A DNA stretch of 64,000 nt from Cupriavidus sp. (GTDB lineage Bacteria > Pseudomonadota > Gammaproteobacteria > Burkholderiales > Burkholderiaceae). A program made the translations under genes and the position numbers. The DNA is taken from positions 20,335 to 84,334 of the forward strand of contig JAPSLC010000017.1 in assembly GCA_031181345.1 (NCBI GenBank), written 5' to 3'. Each line of letters starts with the position of its first letter. Position 1 is the stretch's first letter. The notes under the pieces were generated by a model. It was not told where the DNA came from and did not search any database. It saw nothing but the letters and a program-made list of their open reading frames with translations. Of the stretch, positions 29,926 to 36,487 are shown in pieces.

Positions 29926-31542
29926 ATGGGACTCTGGAATCTCTACTTCGCCGCCAAGCTGTACCTGTTCGCGATCGGACAGGTGCAGCCGCGCTGGCTG
30001 CTCAACCTGCTGTTCGCGCTGTGGCTGGTGCTGCCGCTGGAACATCGCGGCCTGCGCGTGCTGCGTCAGGTGCTGGCCGTGGTCGTGGGCGCGGCGCTGC
30101 TGTACCACGAATCGAACCTGCCGCCGTTCGCGCGCGTGGTCTCGCAGTTCTCGAACCTGAGCGCGTTCACACCGGCCTATCTGCTCGAGCTGCTGCAGCG
30201 CTTCGTCAGTCCCGATCTGGTGCTGGGCGGGATCGTCGTCACGCTGGCCTACCTGGTGATCAATCGGTGGGTCCGCGTCACCACCTTCGTGCTGCTCGCG
30301 CTGATCGTGGTGCCGCTGTGGCGAGGCGCCGGCACGGCCTCGACCGGTACGGCGGCGACGGGCGCCGCTGCCACCCGCGTTGCGCAGCGCCCGGCCCCGA
30401 CCATGCGGATCGACAGCCCGGCCGAAGTGGGTGACAACGAAGCACAGCTGAACGCCTTCCGCGCGCAGGAGGCGACGCGCCAGGTCGCGTTCACGCCGTT
30501 GAGCGCCTCGCCCGACAGCCAGTTCGACATCATCGTGCTGCATGTCTGCTCGCTGTCCTGGGACGACCTCGATGTCGCCAAGGCGCGCAATCACCCGCTG
30601 CTGTCGCGCTTCGACTATCTGTTCACCGAATTCAGCTCGGCGGCCAGCTACAGCGGCCCGGCCGCGATCCGGCTGCTGCGCGCGACCTGCGGCCAGCAGC
30701 CGCACCAGGCGCTGTACTCGCCGGCGCAGGGGCAGTGCCATCTGTTCGAGGCGCTGGCGCAGGCCGGTTTCGATACGCGCGTGCTGATGAACCACGATGG
30801 CCGCTTCGACAATTTCCGCGGCTTCGTCGACAAGGAGATCGGCGTTCCGAACGTCACCCATGTGCCGGTCGACGGCGTGCCGCCGGCGATGCGCGCCTTC
30901 GACAATTCGCCGATCCTTGGCGACTACGCGGTGCTGGAGAAGTGGTACAAGTCGCGGCTGGCGCAGAACAGCGGACCGCTCGCGCTGTACTACAACACGG
31001 TCACGCTGCACGACGGCAACCGGCTGCCGGACTCCAAGCTGACCAGCATCGAGTCGTATCCGCTGCGGCTGACGCGGCTGCTGGACGATATCGACAAGCT
31101 GATCGCGCTGATCGCGCAGTCAGGCCGCAAGGCGGTAGTGGTGTTCGTGCCCGAGCACGGCGCGGCCCTGCGTGGCGATGCCAACCAGATCGCCGGCATG
31201 CGCGAGATTCCGACGCCGCGGATCGTGCATGTGCCGGTGGGGGTCAAGCTGATCGGGTTGCAGGGCGGCAATGCGGGCGATGCGGGCGGCAATACGGGCG
31301 GCAATGGCACCAACGGCCCGATGACGATCCACGCCCCGAGCAGCTATCTCGCGCTGTCGCAGCTGTTGTCGAACCTGGTCGCCGACAGCCCGTTCCGGCA
31401 AGGCGCGCCCGCCCCGTCGCAGTACGCGGCGGACCTGCCGCAAACGCGCATGGTCGGCGAGAACGAGGCCACCGTGATGATGAAGCGCGGGACCGGCTAC
31501 GTGGTGCGCACGCCGGACGGCGTATGGGTGGATGGCAAATGA
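29926..31542 (+). CDS. bcsG: Cellulose phosphoethanolamine transferase BcsG
   Basis: 538 residues. Four or so N-terminal membrane helices (to about residue 135) and a periplasmic alkaline-phosphatase-like domain. The catalytic segment SSAASYSGPAAIRLLRATCG (238-257) holds the serine nucleophile of the family (Ser241 by position in the SYSGP motif). Later, PEHGAALRGD supplies metal ligands. BcsG moves phosphoethanolamine from phosphatidylethanolamine onto cellulose, giving the pEtN-cellulose of enterobacteria, so this strain probably makes modified cellulose. A Gly/Asn-rich insertion (about 446-465) made of short repeats interrupts the C-terminal part. The stop overlaps the next gene by ATGA. 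Confidence 0.92.
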   Translation: MGLWNLYFAAKLYLFAIGQVQPRWLLNLLFALWLVLPLEHRGLRVLRQVLAVVVGAALLYHESNLPPFARVVSQFSNLSAFTPAYLLELLQRFVSPDLVLGGIVVTLAYLVINRWVRVTTFVLLALIVVPLWRGAGTASTGTAATGAAATRVAQRPAPTMRIDSPAEVGDNEAQLNAFRAQEATRQVAFTPLSASPDSQFDIIVLHVCSLSWDDLDVAKARNHPLLSRFDYLFTEFSSAASYSGPAAIRLLRATCGQQPHQALYSPAQGQCHLFEALAQAGFDTRVLMNHDGRFDNFRGFVDKEIGVPNVTHVPVDGVPPAMRAFDNSPILGDYAVLEKWYKSRLAQNSGPLALYYNTVTLHDGNRLPDSKLTSIESYPLRLTRLLDDIDKLIALIAQSGRKAVVVFVPEHGAALRGDANQIAGMREIPTPRIVHVPVGVKLIGLQGGNAGDAGGNTGGNGTNGPMTIHAPSSYLALSQLLSNLVADSPFRQGAPAPSQYAADLPQTRMVGENEATVMMKRGTGYVVRTPDGVWVDGK

Positions 31543-31841
31543 GCGAGTCGAGCGAGATGAGCGAGATGAGCGAGCGCCAGCGCCAGCGCGCCCAACTGCG
31601 GCGCGGCATGCGGCCGCGGCACGCGCCGCGGCCCAATAACGATATCGAGGCGCTGGCGATGAAGGTGCCGGGTTTCACGGCGCATCGCTACGTCGACGAG
31701 CAGGAAACCCAGGCGGCCCGCGCCGCCGCAACGCGCTGGCCGCGGCTGGCGGGATGGCTGGGTCATGGAGATGACGGCGAGCCGGAGAGCCACGCCGTCG
31801 CCGAGACCCCAGCGCCGGCGCTCAGGCCGACGCCGCGTTGA
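31539..31841 (+). CDS. bcsR: BcsR/BcsP-like small cellulose biosynthesis protein
   Basis: 100 residues. The core NDIEALAMKVPGFTAHRYVD, with a following QAARAAATRWPRLAGWL, aligns by eye with E. coli BcsR (NDIVALKQAF...YADISQRE..AAALKRWPLLAEF). It therefore belongs to the BcsR family, although it carries an extra basic N-terminus (SSEMSEMSERQRQR) and an acidic/proline tail; Burkholderiaceae forms are sometimes called BcsP. BcsR works with BcsQ and BcsE at the synthase. Here it ends the operon rather than leading it. The N-terminus is encoded by a 9-bp tandem repeat. The last 20 bases overlap the convergent TetR gene. Confidence 0.75.
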   Translation: MSESSEMSEMSERQRQRAQLRRGMRPRHAPRPNNDIEALAMKVPGFTAHRYVDEQETQAARAAATRWPRLAGWLGHGDDGEPESHAVAETPAPALRPTPR

Positions 31842-32556
31842 GCGCCTGCGGCTCGGTGTTCGGCTCGTTCATTGCGTTGGTCGCAGCCGAGGTCGAAGCC
31901 GAAGTGGAAACCGACGACAACCGTACCGGCGCATCGGCCCCCGCTACAGCTGCCAGCAGCAGATTGGCCGCCGGCTCGAGCCGCTCTTGCTGATTGAACA
32001 GCCGCACGGACACCAGGCTGTTTTGCAGGGCGGCAAACAATACCTGCGCCAGCGCCGCCGAGCCGATCGTCGGCTGCGCATCGCCGCCGTTCTGTTCGCG
32101 TGCGCGCTCCAGCAGCGCCATCAGCCAGCTTTCGTGGATCCGATGGAATTCCTGCAACGCCTGGTGCACCGCCGGCGGCAGGCACAAGGCCTCGGTCGAC
32201 AGCATGCCGGCCAGGCATACCTGCTGCCCGCCGCATTCCCGCCGCCACGAGGCCAGATAGCGTTCCGCCTGCTGCAGCGGCGGCAGCGCCGGATCGATGC
32301 CATCCAGATAGCGCGCTACGCGCTCGCTGTAGGCGTTCACCGCTTCCAGCGCCAGGTCTTCCTTGGTCGGGAAGTAGTAATGGATGCTCGACGTCTTGAC
32401 GCCGACGCGCTCGGCCAGATCGCGATAGCTGAAGCCGTTGAAGCCCCGCTTGCGGATCAGGTCGAGCGTATGTTCGAGCAGCCGATCTCGCACCGTGGAG
32501 CTCGCGCCGGCGGGATGGCCCCGGCCGGCGGAGCGGGAAGTCGAAGCGTCTTTCAT
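31822..32556 (-). CDS. TetR/AcrR-family transcriptional regulator
   Basis: 244 residues. The N-terminal helix-turn-helix reads RDRLLEHTLDLIRKRGFNGF and then SYRDLAERVGVKTSSIHYYFP, clearly TetR. The ligand domain contains a CLAGMLSTEALCLP segment with two Cys, seen in a subgroup that may respond to electrophiles (inference). The last 30 residues are Ser/Thr/Ala-rich and probably disordered. The gene lies 47 bases downstream of the DGAR-repeat protein gene on the same strand, so both probably share one transcript. Palindromes with TATCTAC half-sites upstream of that gene are the best operator candidates. It overlaps bcsR tail to tail by 20 bases. Confidence 0.88.
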   Translation of the reverse strand: MKDASTSRSAGRGHPAGASSTVRDRLLEHTLDLIRKRGFNGFSYRDLAERVGVKTSSIHYYFPTKEDLALEAVNAYSERVARYLDGIDPALPPLQQAERYLASWRRECGGQQVCLAGMLSTEALCLPPAVHQALQEFHRIHESWLMALLERAREQNGGDAQPTIGSAALAQVLFAALQNSLVSVRLFNQQERLEPAANLLLAAVAGADAPVRLSSVSTSASTSAATNAMNEPNTEPQALNAASA

Positions 32557-32603
32557 GACATGCCCTCCCCCGCTACCACGAGCGGCCGTTGCGGTATTGC
32601 CCT

Positions 32604-33251
32604 TCAAACGTTGGCACCTTCGGTGAAGACGTCGAACTTGCCCTGACGCGCGCCTTCGGTGAAGACGTCGAAGCGACCCTGGCGAGCGCCGTCGGTGTAG
32701 GTGTCGAACTTGCGCGACGGCTCGGCCGACACGCCGGTGCGATCCAGCCCGGCGACGATGCGCGCACCGTCGGTGTACGGGTCGAACTTGCCGCTGCGAG
32801 CGCCGTCGGTGAACTGATCCACGCTGCGGGCGGGGCTGGCCGACACGCCGGTGCGGTCCAGGCCGGCGAGGACGCGTGCGCCGTCGGTGTACGGGTCGAA
32901 CTTGCCGCTGCGGGCGCCATCGGTGAATTGGTCCACGCTGCGCGCCGGGCTGGCCGACACGCCGGTGCGATCCATGCCGGCGACGATACGCGCGCCGTCG
33001 GTGTAGGGATCTGCCTTGCCGCTGCGGGCGCCATCGACGAAGGTGTTGCGATCGCCGCTGCGGGCGCCGTCAACGAAGGTATTGCGATTGCCGCTGCGCG
33101 CACCGTCGACATAGGTGCTGCGCTCGCCGGCGCGGAATTCATAGCCGTACTTGTCGGCGGGAACGGTGGCAGCCTGCGCGGTGCCGGCGACGAAGGCGGC
33201 GGCAAGGGTGGCGGCGGTCAACAGGGTCTTGGCAACGGTGCGGTTGGTCAT
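32604..33251 (-). CDS. Secreted DGAR-repeat protein of unknown function
   Basis: 215 residues. A clear Sec signal (cleavage after GTAQA, about residue 27), then almost nothing but repeats. A 12-residue motif (F/Y)(V/T)(D/E)GAR(S/Q)G followed by four residues recurs about ten times. In the middle, three larger 38-residue units (FTDGARSGKFDPYTDGAR then an 18-residue linker with AGLDRTGVSA) follow each other. No cysteine follows the signal, so it is soluble in the periplasm or outside. Regular spacing of Asp, Gly and Arg suggests a repetitive beta or polyelectrolyte structure; I recognise no named family. It is co-directional with a TetR gene and preceded by AAAGGAGCTGATC, a strong ribosome site. 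Confidence 0.8.
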   Translation of the reverse strand: MTNRTVAKTLLTAATLAAAFVAGTAQAATVPADKYGYEFRAGERSTYVDGARSGNRNTFVDGARSGDRNTFVDGARSGKADPYTDGARIVAGMDRTGVSASPARSVDQFTDGARSGKFDPYTDGARVLAGLDRTGVSASPARSVDQFTDGARSGKFDPYTDGARIVAGLDRTGVSAEPSRKFDTYTDGARQGRFDVFTEGARQGKFDVFTEGANV

Positions 33252-33330
33252 GATCAGCTCCTTTCAGGGACCCGCGGCTGGCGGATCGAATCGGTCAATG
33301 AGGAATCCGGCTGTCGAATCTACGAATCGA

Positions 33331-33344
33331 ATCTACTAGTAGAT
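33331..33344. promoter_or_regulatory. Palindromic operator candidate 1
   Basis: ATCTACTAGTAGAT is a perfect 14-base palindrome, followed by an extra AGATA. It lies 80 bases upstream of the repeat-protein start, between that gene and the second palindrome. TetR proteins bind such dyads; the adjacent TetR gene is the obvious candidate. Confidence 0.55.
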
Positions 33345-33449
33345 AGATAACCTGACTCGAAAAAAACCCGGATTCCCGGGGTTGTTGCGTGGACTCTGGT
33401 GCCGCTTCACTTCTTCTTCGGTGCGGCGCCGCGTCCATGAGTCCCACTT

Positions 33450-33469
33450 TATCTACTACTAGGTAGATA
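33450..33469. promoter_or_regulatory. Palindromic operator candidate 2
   Basis: TATCTAC, six bases, GTAGATA: the same half-site as in candidate 1 but with a wider spacer. It lies 119 bases from the first palindrome and 152 bases before the VOC gene, so it could serve either direction. Confidence 0.55.
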
Positions 33470-33621
33470 GTCAAGGAGTTTTTTCGGGCGCTTCTCTTAA
33501 GGGCGCCGGCGACCATAATGCTTCGATACCGGCCGCCCTGTCCTAGTGCGCCGGCAAAGGCACTCCGACGCCCGATCGGACCTCGGATTGCCCCCTATCG
33601 AATCCTTACTGAGGAGACCCC

Positions 33622-34023
33622 ATGCAGATCCAACGCGGCCGCCTGATCGACCATCTCCACCTGAAAGTCCGCGACCTTGACGCGTCGCGCCGCTTCTACG
33701 GCGCGGTACTCGGCGTGCTGGGCATCGACATCACCGACGGCGAGGGCTACTTCTACGCTGACGAACTGTGGGTCGACGAAGGCACGCCCGGCCAGATCAC
33801 CCACGCCCACTTCGCCTTCCAGGCCAAGGACCGCGAGACGGTCGACGCCTTCTACAAGGCCGGCCTGGCAGCCGACGGCCGCGACAACGGCGGCCCGGGC
33901 GAACGTGACTATCACCCGGGGTACTACGCGGCGTTTCTGCTGGATCCGGACGGGAACAACGTCGAGGCGGTCTACCACGGGCCGCACCAGCGGTCGGCGG
34001 AGGCGGTGGTGGTCAGTTGGTGA
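33622..34023 (+). CDS. VOC-family (glyoxalase-like) protein
   Basis: 133 residues, one vicinal-oxygen-chelate domain: IDHLHLKVRDLDASRRFYGAVL at the start with the first metal-ligand histidine, HAHFAFQAKDRETVDAFYKAGL in the middle, and YYAAFLLDPDGNNVEAVYHG at the end with the ligand Glu. The family includes glyoxalases, dioxygenases and antibiotic-binding proteins; the substrate cannot be told. GAGGAGACCCC provides a strong ribosome site. It stands alone on the plus strand and may be controlled by the TetR palindromes upstream. Codon use is typical of the core genome; the accessory patch begins after it. Confidence 0.88.
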   Translation: MQIQRGRLIDHLHLKVRDLDASRRFYGAVLGVLGIDITDGEGYFYADELWVDEGTPGQITHAHFAFQAKDRETVDAFYKAGLAADGRDNGGPGERDYHPGYYAAFLLDPDGNNVEAVYHGPHQRSAEAVVVSW

Positions 34024-34049
34024 GCTTGCCCGGAACGTGCGTGAGCATC

Positions 34050-34061
34050 ACGTATATACGT
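34050..34061. promoter_or_regulatory. Palindrome ACGTATATACGT
   Basis: A perfect 12-base palindrome, AT-rich, 138 bases upstream of the toxin-antitoxin start. A related one, TGTATATACA, lies at 34181. Antitoxins of this class commonly repress their own operon through such sites, so both are operator candidates; chance cannot be excluded. Confidence 0.35.
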
Positions 34062-34180
34062 AAAGTTCCGCTTTTCGGAAGCATGATTGAGCAAGACGGC
34101 CGCTAGAGTGCTTAAATAGGCCCCACTGTGGCGCGCGCGTGTTTATTACGGCGCGCCACTTTCTTTCCGAACCCGCCTAC

Positions 34181-34190
34181 TGTATATACA
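34181..34190. promoter_or_regulatory. Palindrome TGTATATACA just before the toxin gene
   Basis: A perfect 10-base palindrome 8 bases before the toxin ATG. It shares the GTATATAC core with the palindrome at 34050. Its position fits autoregulation by the CopG-type antitoxin and would cover the transcription or translation start. Confidence 0.4.
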
Positions 34191-34198
34191 CTCTCATC

Positions 34199-34482
34199 AT
34201 GAGCATAGTCCTCACCCCTCGGATCATTGAGAAGCTGCAGCCAAGCACAATGTTTCCGAAGCGGAGGTGCGAGAGGCGTTCTCCAACATTTGCGGCCAGC
34301 TCCTGATCGACACCAGGGAAGAACATGCCACAGACCCGCCAACGCTGTGGTTCGTTGCCGAGACCAACGCGGGCCGCTTGCTCAAGGTGATCTTCATCCA
34401 CAAGGAAGGAAACAACGTCGTCAAATCAGCGTACGACGCCTCCGAGAAGATCCAGGCGATCTACAACAAGTTCGGAAAGTAA
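34199..34482 (+). pseudogene. Toxin of a type II toxin-antitoxin pair, disrupted by a 1-base frameshift
   Basis: The ATG at 34199 opens MSIVLTPRIIEKL, then the frame runs to an early stop. Dropping back one base at about 34237 gives AAKHNVSEAEVREAFSN and continues to the stop at 34480 with RLLKVIFIHKEGNNVVKSAY. Joined, this is a complete protein of about 94 residues of the small BrnT-like toxin type (often annotated as ADP-ribosyl-(dinitrogen reductase) hydrolase-like). One base has therefore been lost near 34237; a GTG at 34267 could start only a 71-residue C-terminal piece. The antitoxin follows after 16 bases and is intact. A sequencing error or programmed frameshift are alternatives, without a clear slippery site. 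Confidence 0.7.
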
Positions 34483-34498
34483 CTGACCAGGAGAGGGT

Positions 34499-34846
34499 AT
34501 GACTCAAGCCGCCAAGATTCCGGGTACCGAAGAGGCATGGGATAACGGTACGCTGGGCGAAGACGAACACTACGTCGCCGTTGCGCCGAAGGACCTGCAG
34601 GATTCGGTGAATCAGTCCCTGGGAATGCAGGCGATCTCGATTCGCCTGCCCAAGGACCTGCTGGAGCAATACAAGGCGATTGCGCAATATCACAAGATGG
34701 GCTACCAGCCGCTGATGCGCGAAGCGCTTACCCGTTTCGCCACCTCGGAGATGAAACGGATCGTCTTCGAGGTCAGCAACGAGCGCGATCAGGCGCGAGA
34801 GGAACAACGTGAGCCTGCGCCCAAGCCCCGCCGGAAAGCGGCGTAA
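34499..34846 (+). CDS. CopG-family antitoxin
   Basis: 115 residues. The segment AISIRLPKDLLEQYKAIAQY (about 43-62) is the ribbon-helix-helix DNA-binding core of the CopG_antitoxin family, followed by YQPLMREALTRFA. The N-terminus (WDNGTLGEDEHYVAV) is typical of these antitoxins, and the C-terminus is basic. AGGAGAGG lies just upstream. In this class the toxin gene comes first, as here. The antitoxin should neutralise the toxin by direct binding and repress the operon. With the toxin broken it is probably an orphan. Confidence 0.8.
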   Translation: MTQAAKIPGTEEAWDNGTLGEDEHYVAVAPKDLQDSVNQSLGMQAISIRLPKDLLEQYKAIAQYHKMGYQPLMREALTRFATSEMKRIVFEVSNERDQAREEQREPAPKPRRKAA

Positions 34847-34923
34847 CAGCGCTTGCTTGCTACCACGTCTCTCCCGCCCCCTGCTCACATCACGAAACTG
34901 TGGCTTCTGCAGGGGAGTCTGAT

Positions 34924-34929
34924 ATAATC
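34924..34929 (+). promoter_or_regulatory. -10 box of the tRNA-Ser gene
   Basis: A perfect TATAAT 10 bases before the tRNA 5' end; the transcript would start at about 34936-34938. A -35 is weak (TGGCTT at 34901-34906, 17 bases upstream). Confidence 0.6.
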
Positions 34930-34939
34930 GCGGGCTTCC

Positions 34940-35030
34940 GGAGAGATGGATGAGTGGTTTAAGTCGCACGCCTGGAAAGCGTGTATGGGTTAATAGCCCA
35001 TCGGGGGTTCGAATCCCCCTCTCTCCGCCA
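34940..35030 (+). tRNA. tRNA-Ser (anticodon GGA)
   Basis: 91 bases including an encoded CCA. The acceptor stem GGAGAGA pairs with TCTCTCC before G-CCA. The anticodon arm CACGCCTGGAAAGCGTG carries GGA. A long variable arm (ATGGGTTAATAGCCCAT region) identifies a class II serine tRNA, and the T arm GGGGGTTCGAATCCCCC is perfect. Serine codons UCC and UCU would be read. The gene abuts an accessory patch and is a usual integration target, but I found no second copy of its 3' end in the window. Confidence 0.97.
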
Positions 35031-35090
35031 GATTTTTCTTAGTCTGTAAGCCATTGATTTAAAAGGCTTTCCTGTGGAAACGAGTGTTCG

Positions 35091-35127
35091 CTTACCACAC
35101 GGTCTTACCACACATCGTCACCACACA
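35091..35127. repeat. Repeated TACCACAC motif after the tRNA
   Basis: CTTACCACAC occurs at 35091 and 35104, and TCACCACAC at 35118. Such motifs in front of an integrase-like position behind a tRNA recall arm-type sites of integrative elements, but no integrase gene is present here. Confidence 0.35.
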
Positions 35128-35153
35128 GGCGCTTTAGCCGTTGGAGATGAAGT

Positions 35154-35909
35154 GTGAGTCCCTCAGCAGAACTGCTGGAGCAAGTCGAATCCCTTCAGAA
35201 CATCCTTGTTTCTCAAGCTACAGGTGGGCATGAGGAGGAGGCTGACTATGCCGCGCTTCGGGATGTCCTCTTGGCGCGGACGGAACTGGCTACTTTGGCC
35301 CCAAAGTTCGTGCGGACCAGCCGCAGCCTGAGCCAGTTCTGGCAGTTCATTAAGTACAAGTTTCCCTCTTACGCAGAGCGCAGAACCTACCTCTGGGATG
35401 AATTCCGCCCACTCTTGGAGCGGATTGAGCAAGGGCACACTGGTCCCGCTGACGAAGCGGTCACGGCAGCTATTGAGAAATTCGACGCTGAGCACCTTCA
35501 GACAGCCTGGCGTAAGGCGCTAGAGCGGCGACAGACTGACCCGGAGGGGGCCATAACGATGGCCCGGACCCTGCTGGAGACCGTGTGCAAGCACATCCTA
35601 GACGAAGTAGGCACGGCCTACGGTGAGTCTCCAGACCTTCCCGAGCTGTACCGCCTTACGTCTAAGGCGCTAAATCTAGCCCCCAGCCAGCACACAGAAG
35701 GCGTCTTCAAGCAGATTCTTGGCGGTTGCCATTCAGTGGTGGAGGGCTTAGGCGCTTTACGGAACAAGCTCAGCGACGCACACGGTACGGGAAAGCGCGC
35801 GGTCAGGCCAGCCCCAAGACATGCGGAGCTTGCGGTGAACCTTTCAGGGGCGCTGGCGCTCTATTTGCTCGCTACATTTGAGGGGCAAGCCGGCACCTCG
35901 GGACGGTAG
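35154..35909 (+). CDS. Protein with abortive-infection C-terminal domain
   Basis: 251 residues. The C-terminal part, from about residue 132 (PEGAITMARTLLETVCKHIL) through LTSKALNLAPSQHTEGVFKQ to RNKLSDAHG and AELAVNLSGALALYLL, matches the Abi_C domain. This helical, HEPN-like domain is found in abortive-infection and other phage-defence proteins. The N-terminal 130 residues are helical and unassigned. The start is GTG with GGAG 7 bases upstream; no ATG gives a comparable start. Base composition is less GC-rich than the core genes, and it directly follows the tRNA, both signs of horizontal transfer. It is a plausible phage-defence gene, not demonstrated. Confidence 0.75.
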   Translation: MSPSAELLEQVESLQNILVSQATGGHEEEADYAALRDVLLARTELATLAPKFVRTSRSLSQFWQFIKYKFPSYAERRTYLWDEFRPLLERIEQGHTGPADEAVTAAIEKFDAEHLQTAWRKALERRQTDPEGAITMARTLLETVCKHILDEVGTAYGESPDLPELYRLTSKALNLAPSQHTEGVFKQILGGCHSVVEGLGALRNKLSDAHGTGKRAVRPAPRHAELAVNLSGALALYLLATFEGQAGTSGR

Positions 35910-35963
35910 GCCAGCGCCATTTTTGCTGGCCCCGTACTGACCATGCTACGCGATGGCCTGTCC

Positions 35964-36203
35964 TTAGAAGTCTGCCTTGCTTGCTGAGGGGCGGGGCACT
36001 CCATCCACGAAGATCACCCTCGGTGCCTTTCCATCTGCGTCCATGATCTTCTTTCTGAATGCTCCAATTCTTGCTTCTGAGGCGCCCCCATTGTCGATGA
36101 CAAGATATATCCCGCGTGTGGCGTTTTCCGCTTGCTGGTAAATTGGAAGCTGCAAGCTGATGGCGGGGCTGTGGCAGCTTAGAGGCTGTTTGCCCGCGCG
36201 CAG
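35964..36203 (-). pseudogene. C-terminal remnant of an unknown, possibly nuclease-like, protein
   Basis: The open frame LQLPIYQQAENATRGIYLVI then IGAFRKKIMD and RVIFVDGVPRPSASKADF ends in a stop at 35964. A stretch of about 60 residues reads like real protein: QLPxYxxAENATRGIYLVID recalls the end of PDDEXK-type nucleases (QxxxYxxA). Upstream the frame stops at 36204, and no ATG is available (TTG at 36153-36155). It looks like the 3' end of a larger gene whose 5' part has been deleted. The family assignment is a guess. Confidence 0.35.
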
Positions 36204-36445
36204 TCAAAAAGGGCCGAGAAGACTACCCCGGCTTCCATACAGGGGTTAGCTGTTCGACTAGACAGGCAAGTAGATAGGCTTTAGGTTCTCAACCCCACGT
36301 CGGTTTTTGTGTGCCTACGCCATCGTCTTGTGGGTAGATGACGCTTGCGGACGCTTGATGGCAAAGCTAGACTCACCGAATAGTCGAGAGCGCTGAGACA
36401 TCGGTGCGTTGGACGATTGTTCCACTCGGCTTACCTCATACCTGA

Positions 36446-36471
36446 GCGGACCGCAAAGCGGTCCGCTTTTT
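36446..36471 (+). terminator. Strong intrinsic terminator before the DUF3800 gene
   Basis: GCGGACCGC, loop AAA, GCGGTCCGC, then TTTTT: a textbook rho-independent terminator for plus-strand transcripts. It ends only 16 bases before the GTG start of the DUF3800 gene, so transcription of that gene must start within or after it, or read through. Confidence 0.9.
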
Positions 36472-36487
36472 CGTTAGCGGGTGCGCT

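Larger units (their letters stand above)
33252..33621. promoter_or_regulatory. 370-base control region between the DGAR-repeat gene and the VOC gene
   Basis: No gene is seen here. It holds two related palindromes (entries at 33331 and 33450) flanking about 105 bases that must contain the promoter of the repeat-protein/TetR transcript. AT content around the palindromes is well above the local average. The VOC gene begins at 33622 behind GAGGAG. Confidence 0.6.
35910..36487. other. Decayed accessory stretch between the Abi-like and DUF3800 genes
   Basis: 578 bases without an intact gene. It contains a minus-strand C-terminal remnant (35964-36203), AT-richer DNA with scattered stops in all frames, and a strong plus-strand terminator at 36446. 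The composition and the broken frame suggest a scar of gene loss inside a mobile patch. No tRNA or known small RNA was recognised in 36240-36440. Confidence 0.5.

Noticed and set aside
27145..31011. Minus-strand ORF of 1288 codons opposite bcsA and bcsG
   Set aside because: No recognisable domain; the plus strand carries complete catalytic motifs of BcsA and BcsG.
36240..36445. Possible small RNA ending at the terminator at 36446
   Set aside because: A terminator needs some upstream transcript, but I see no promoter and no known RNA family in this stretch.
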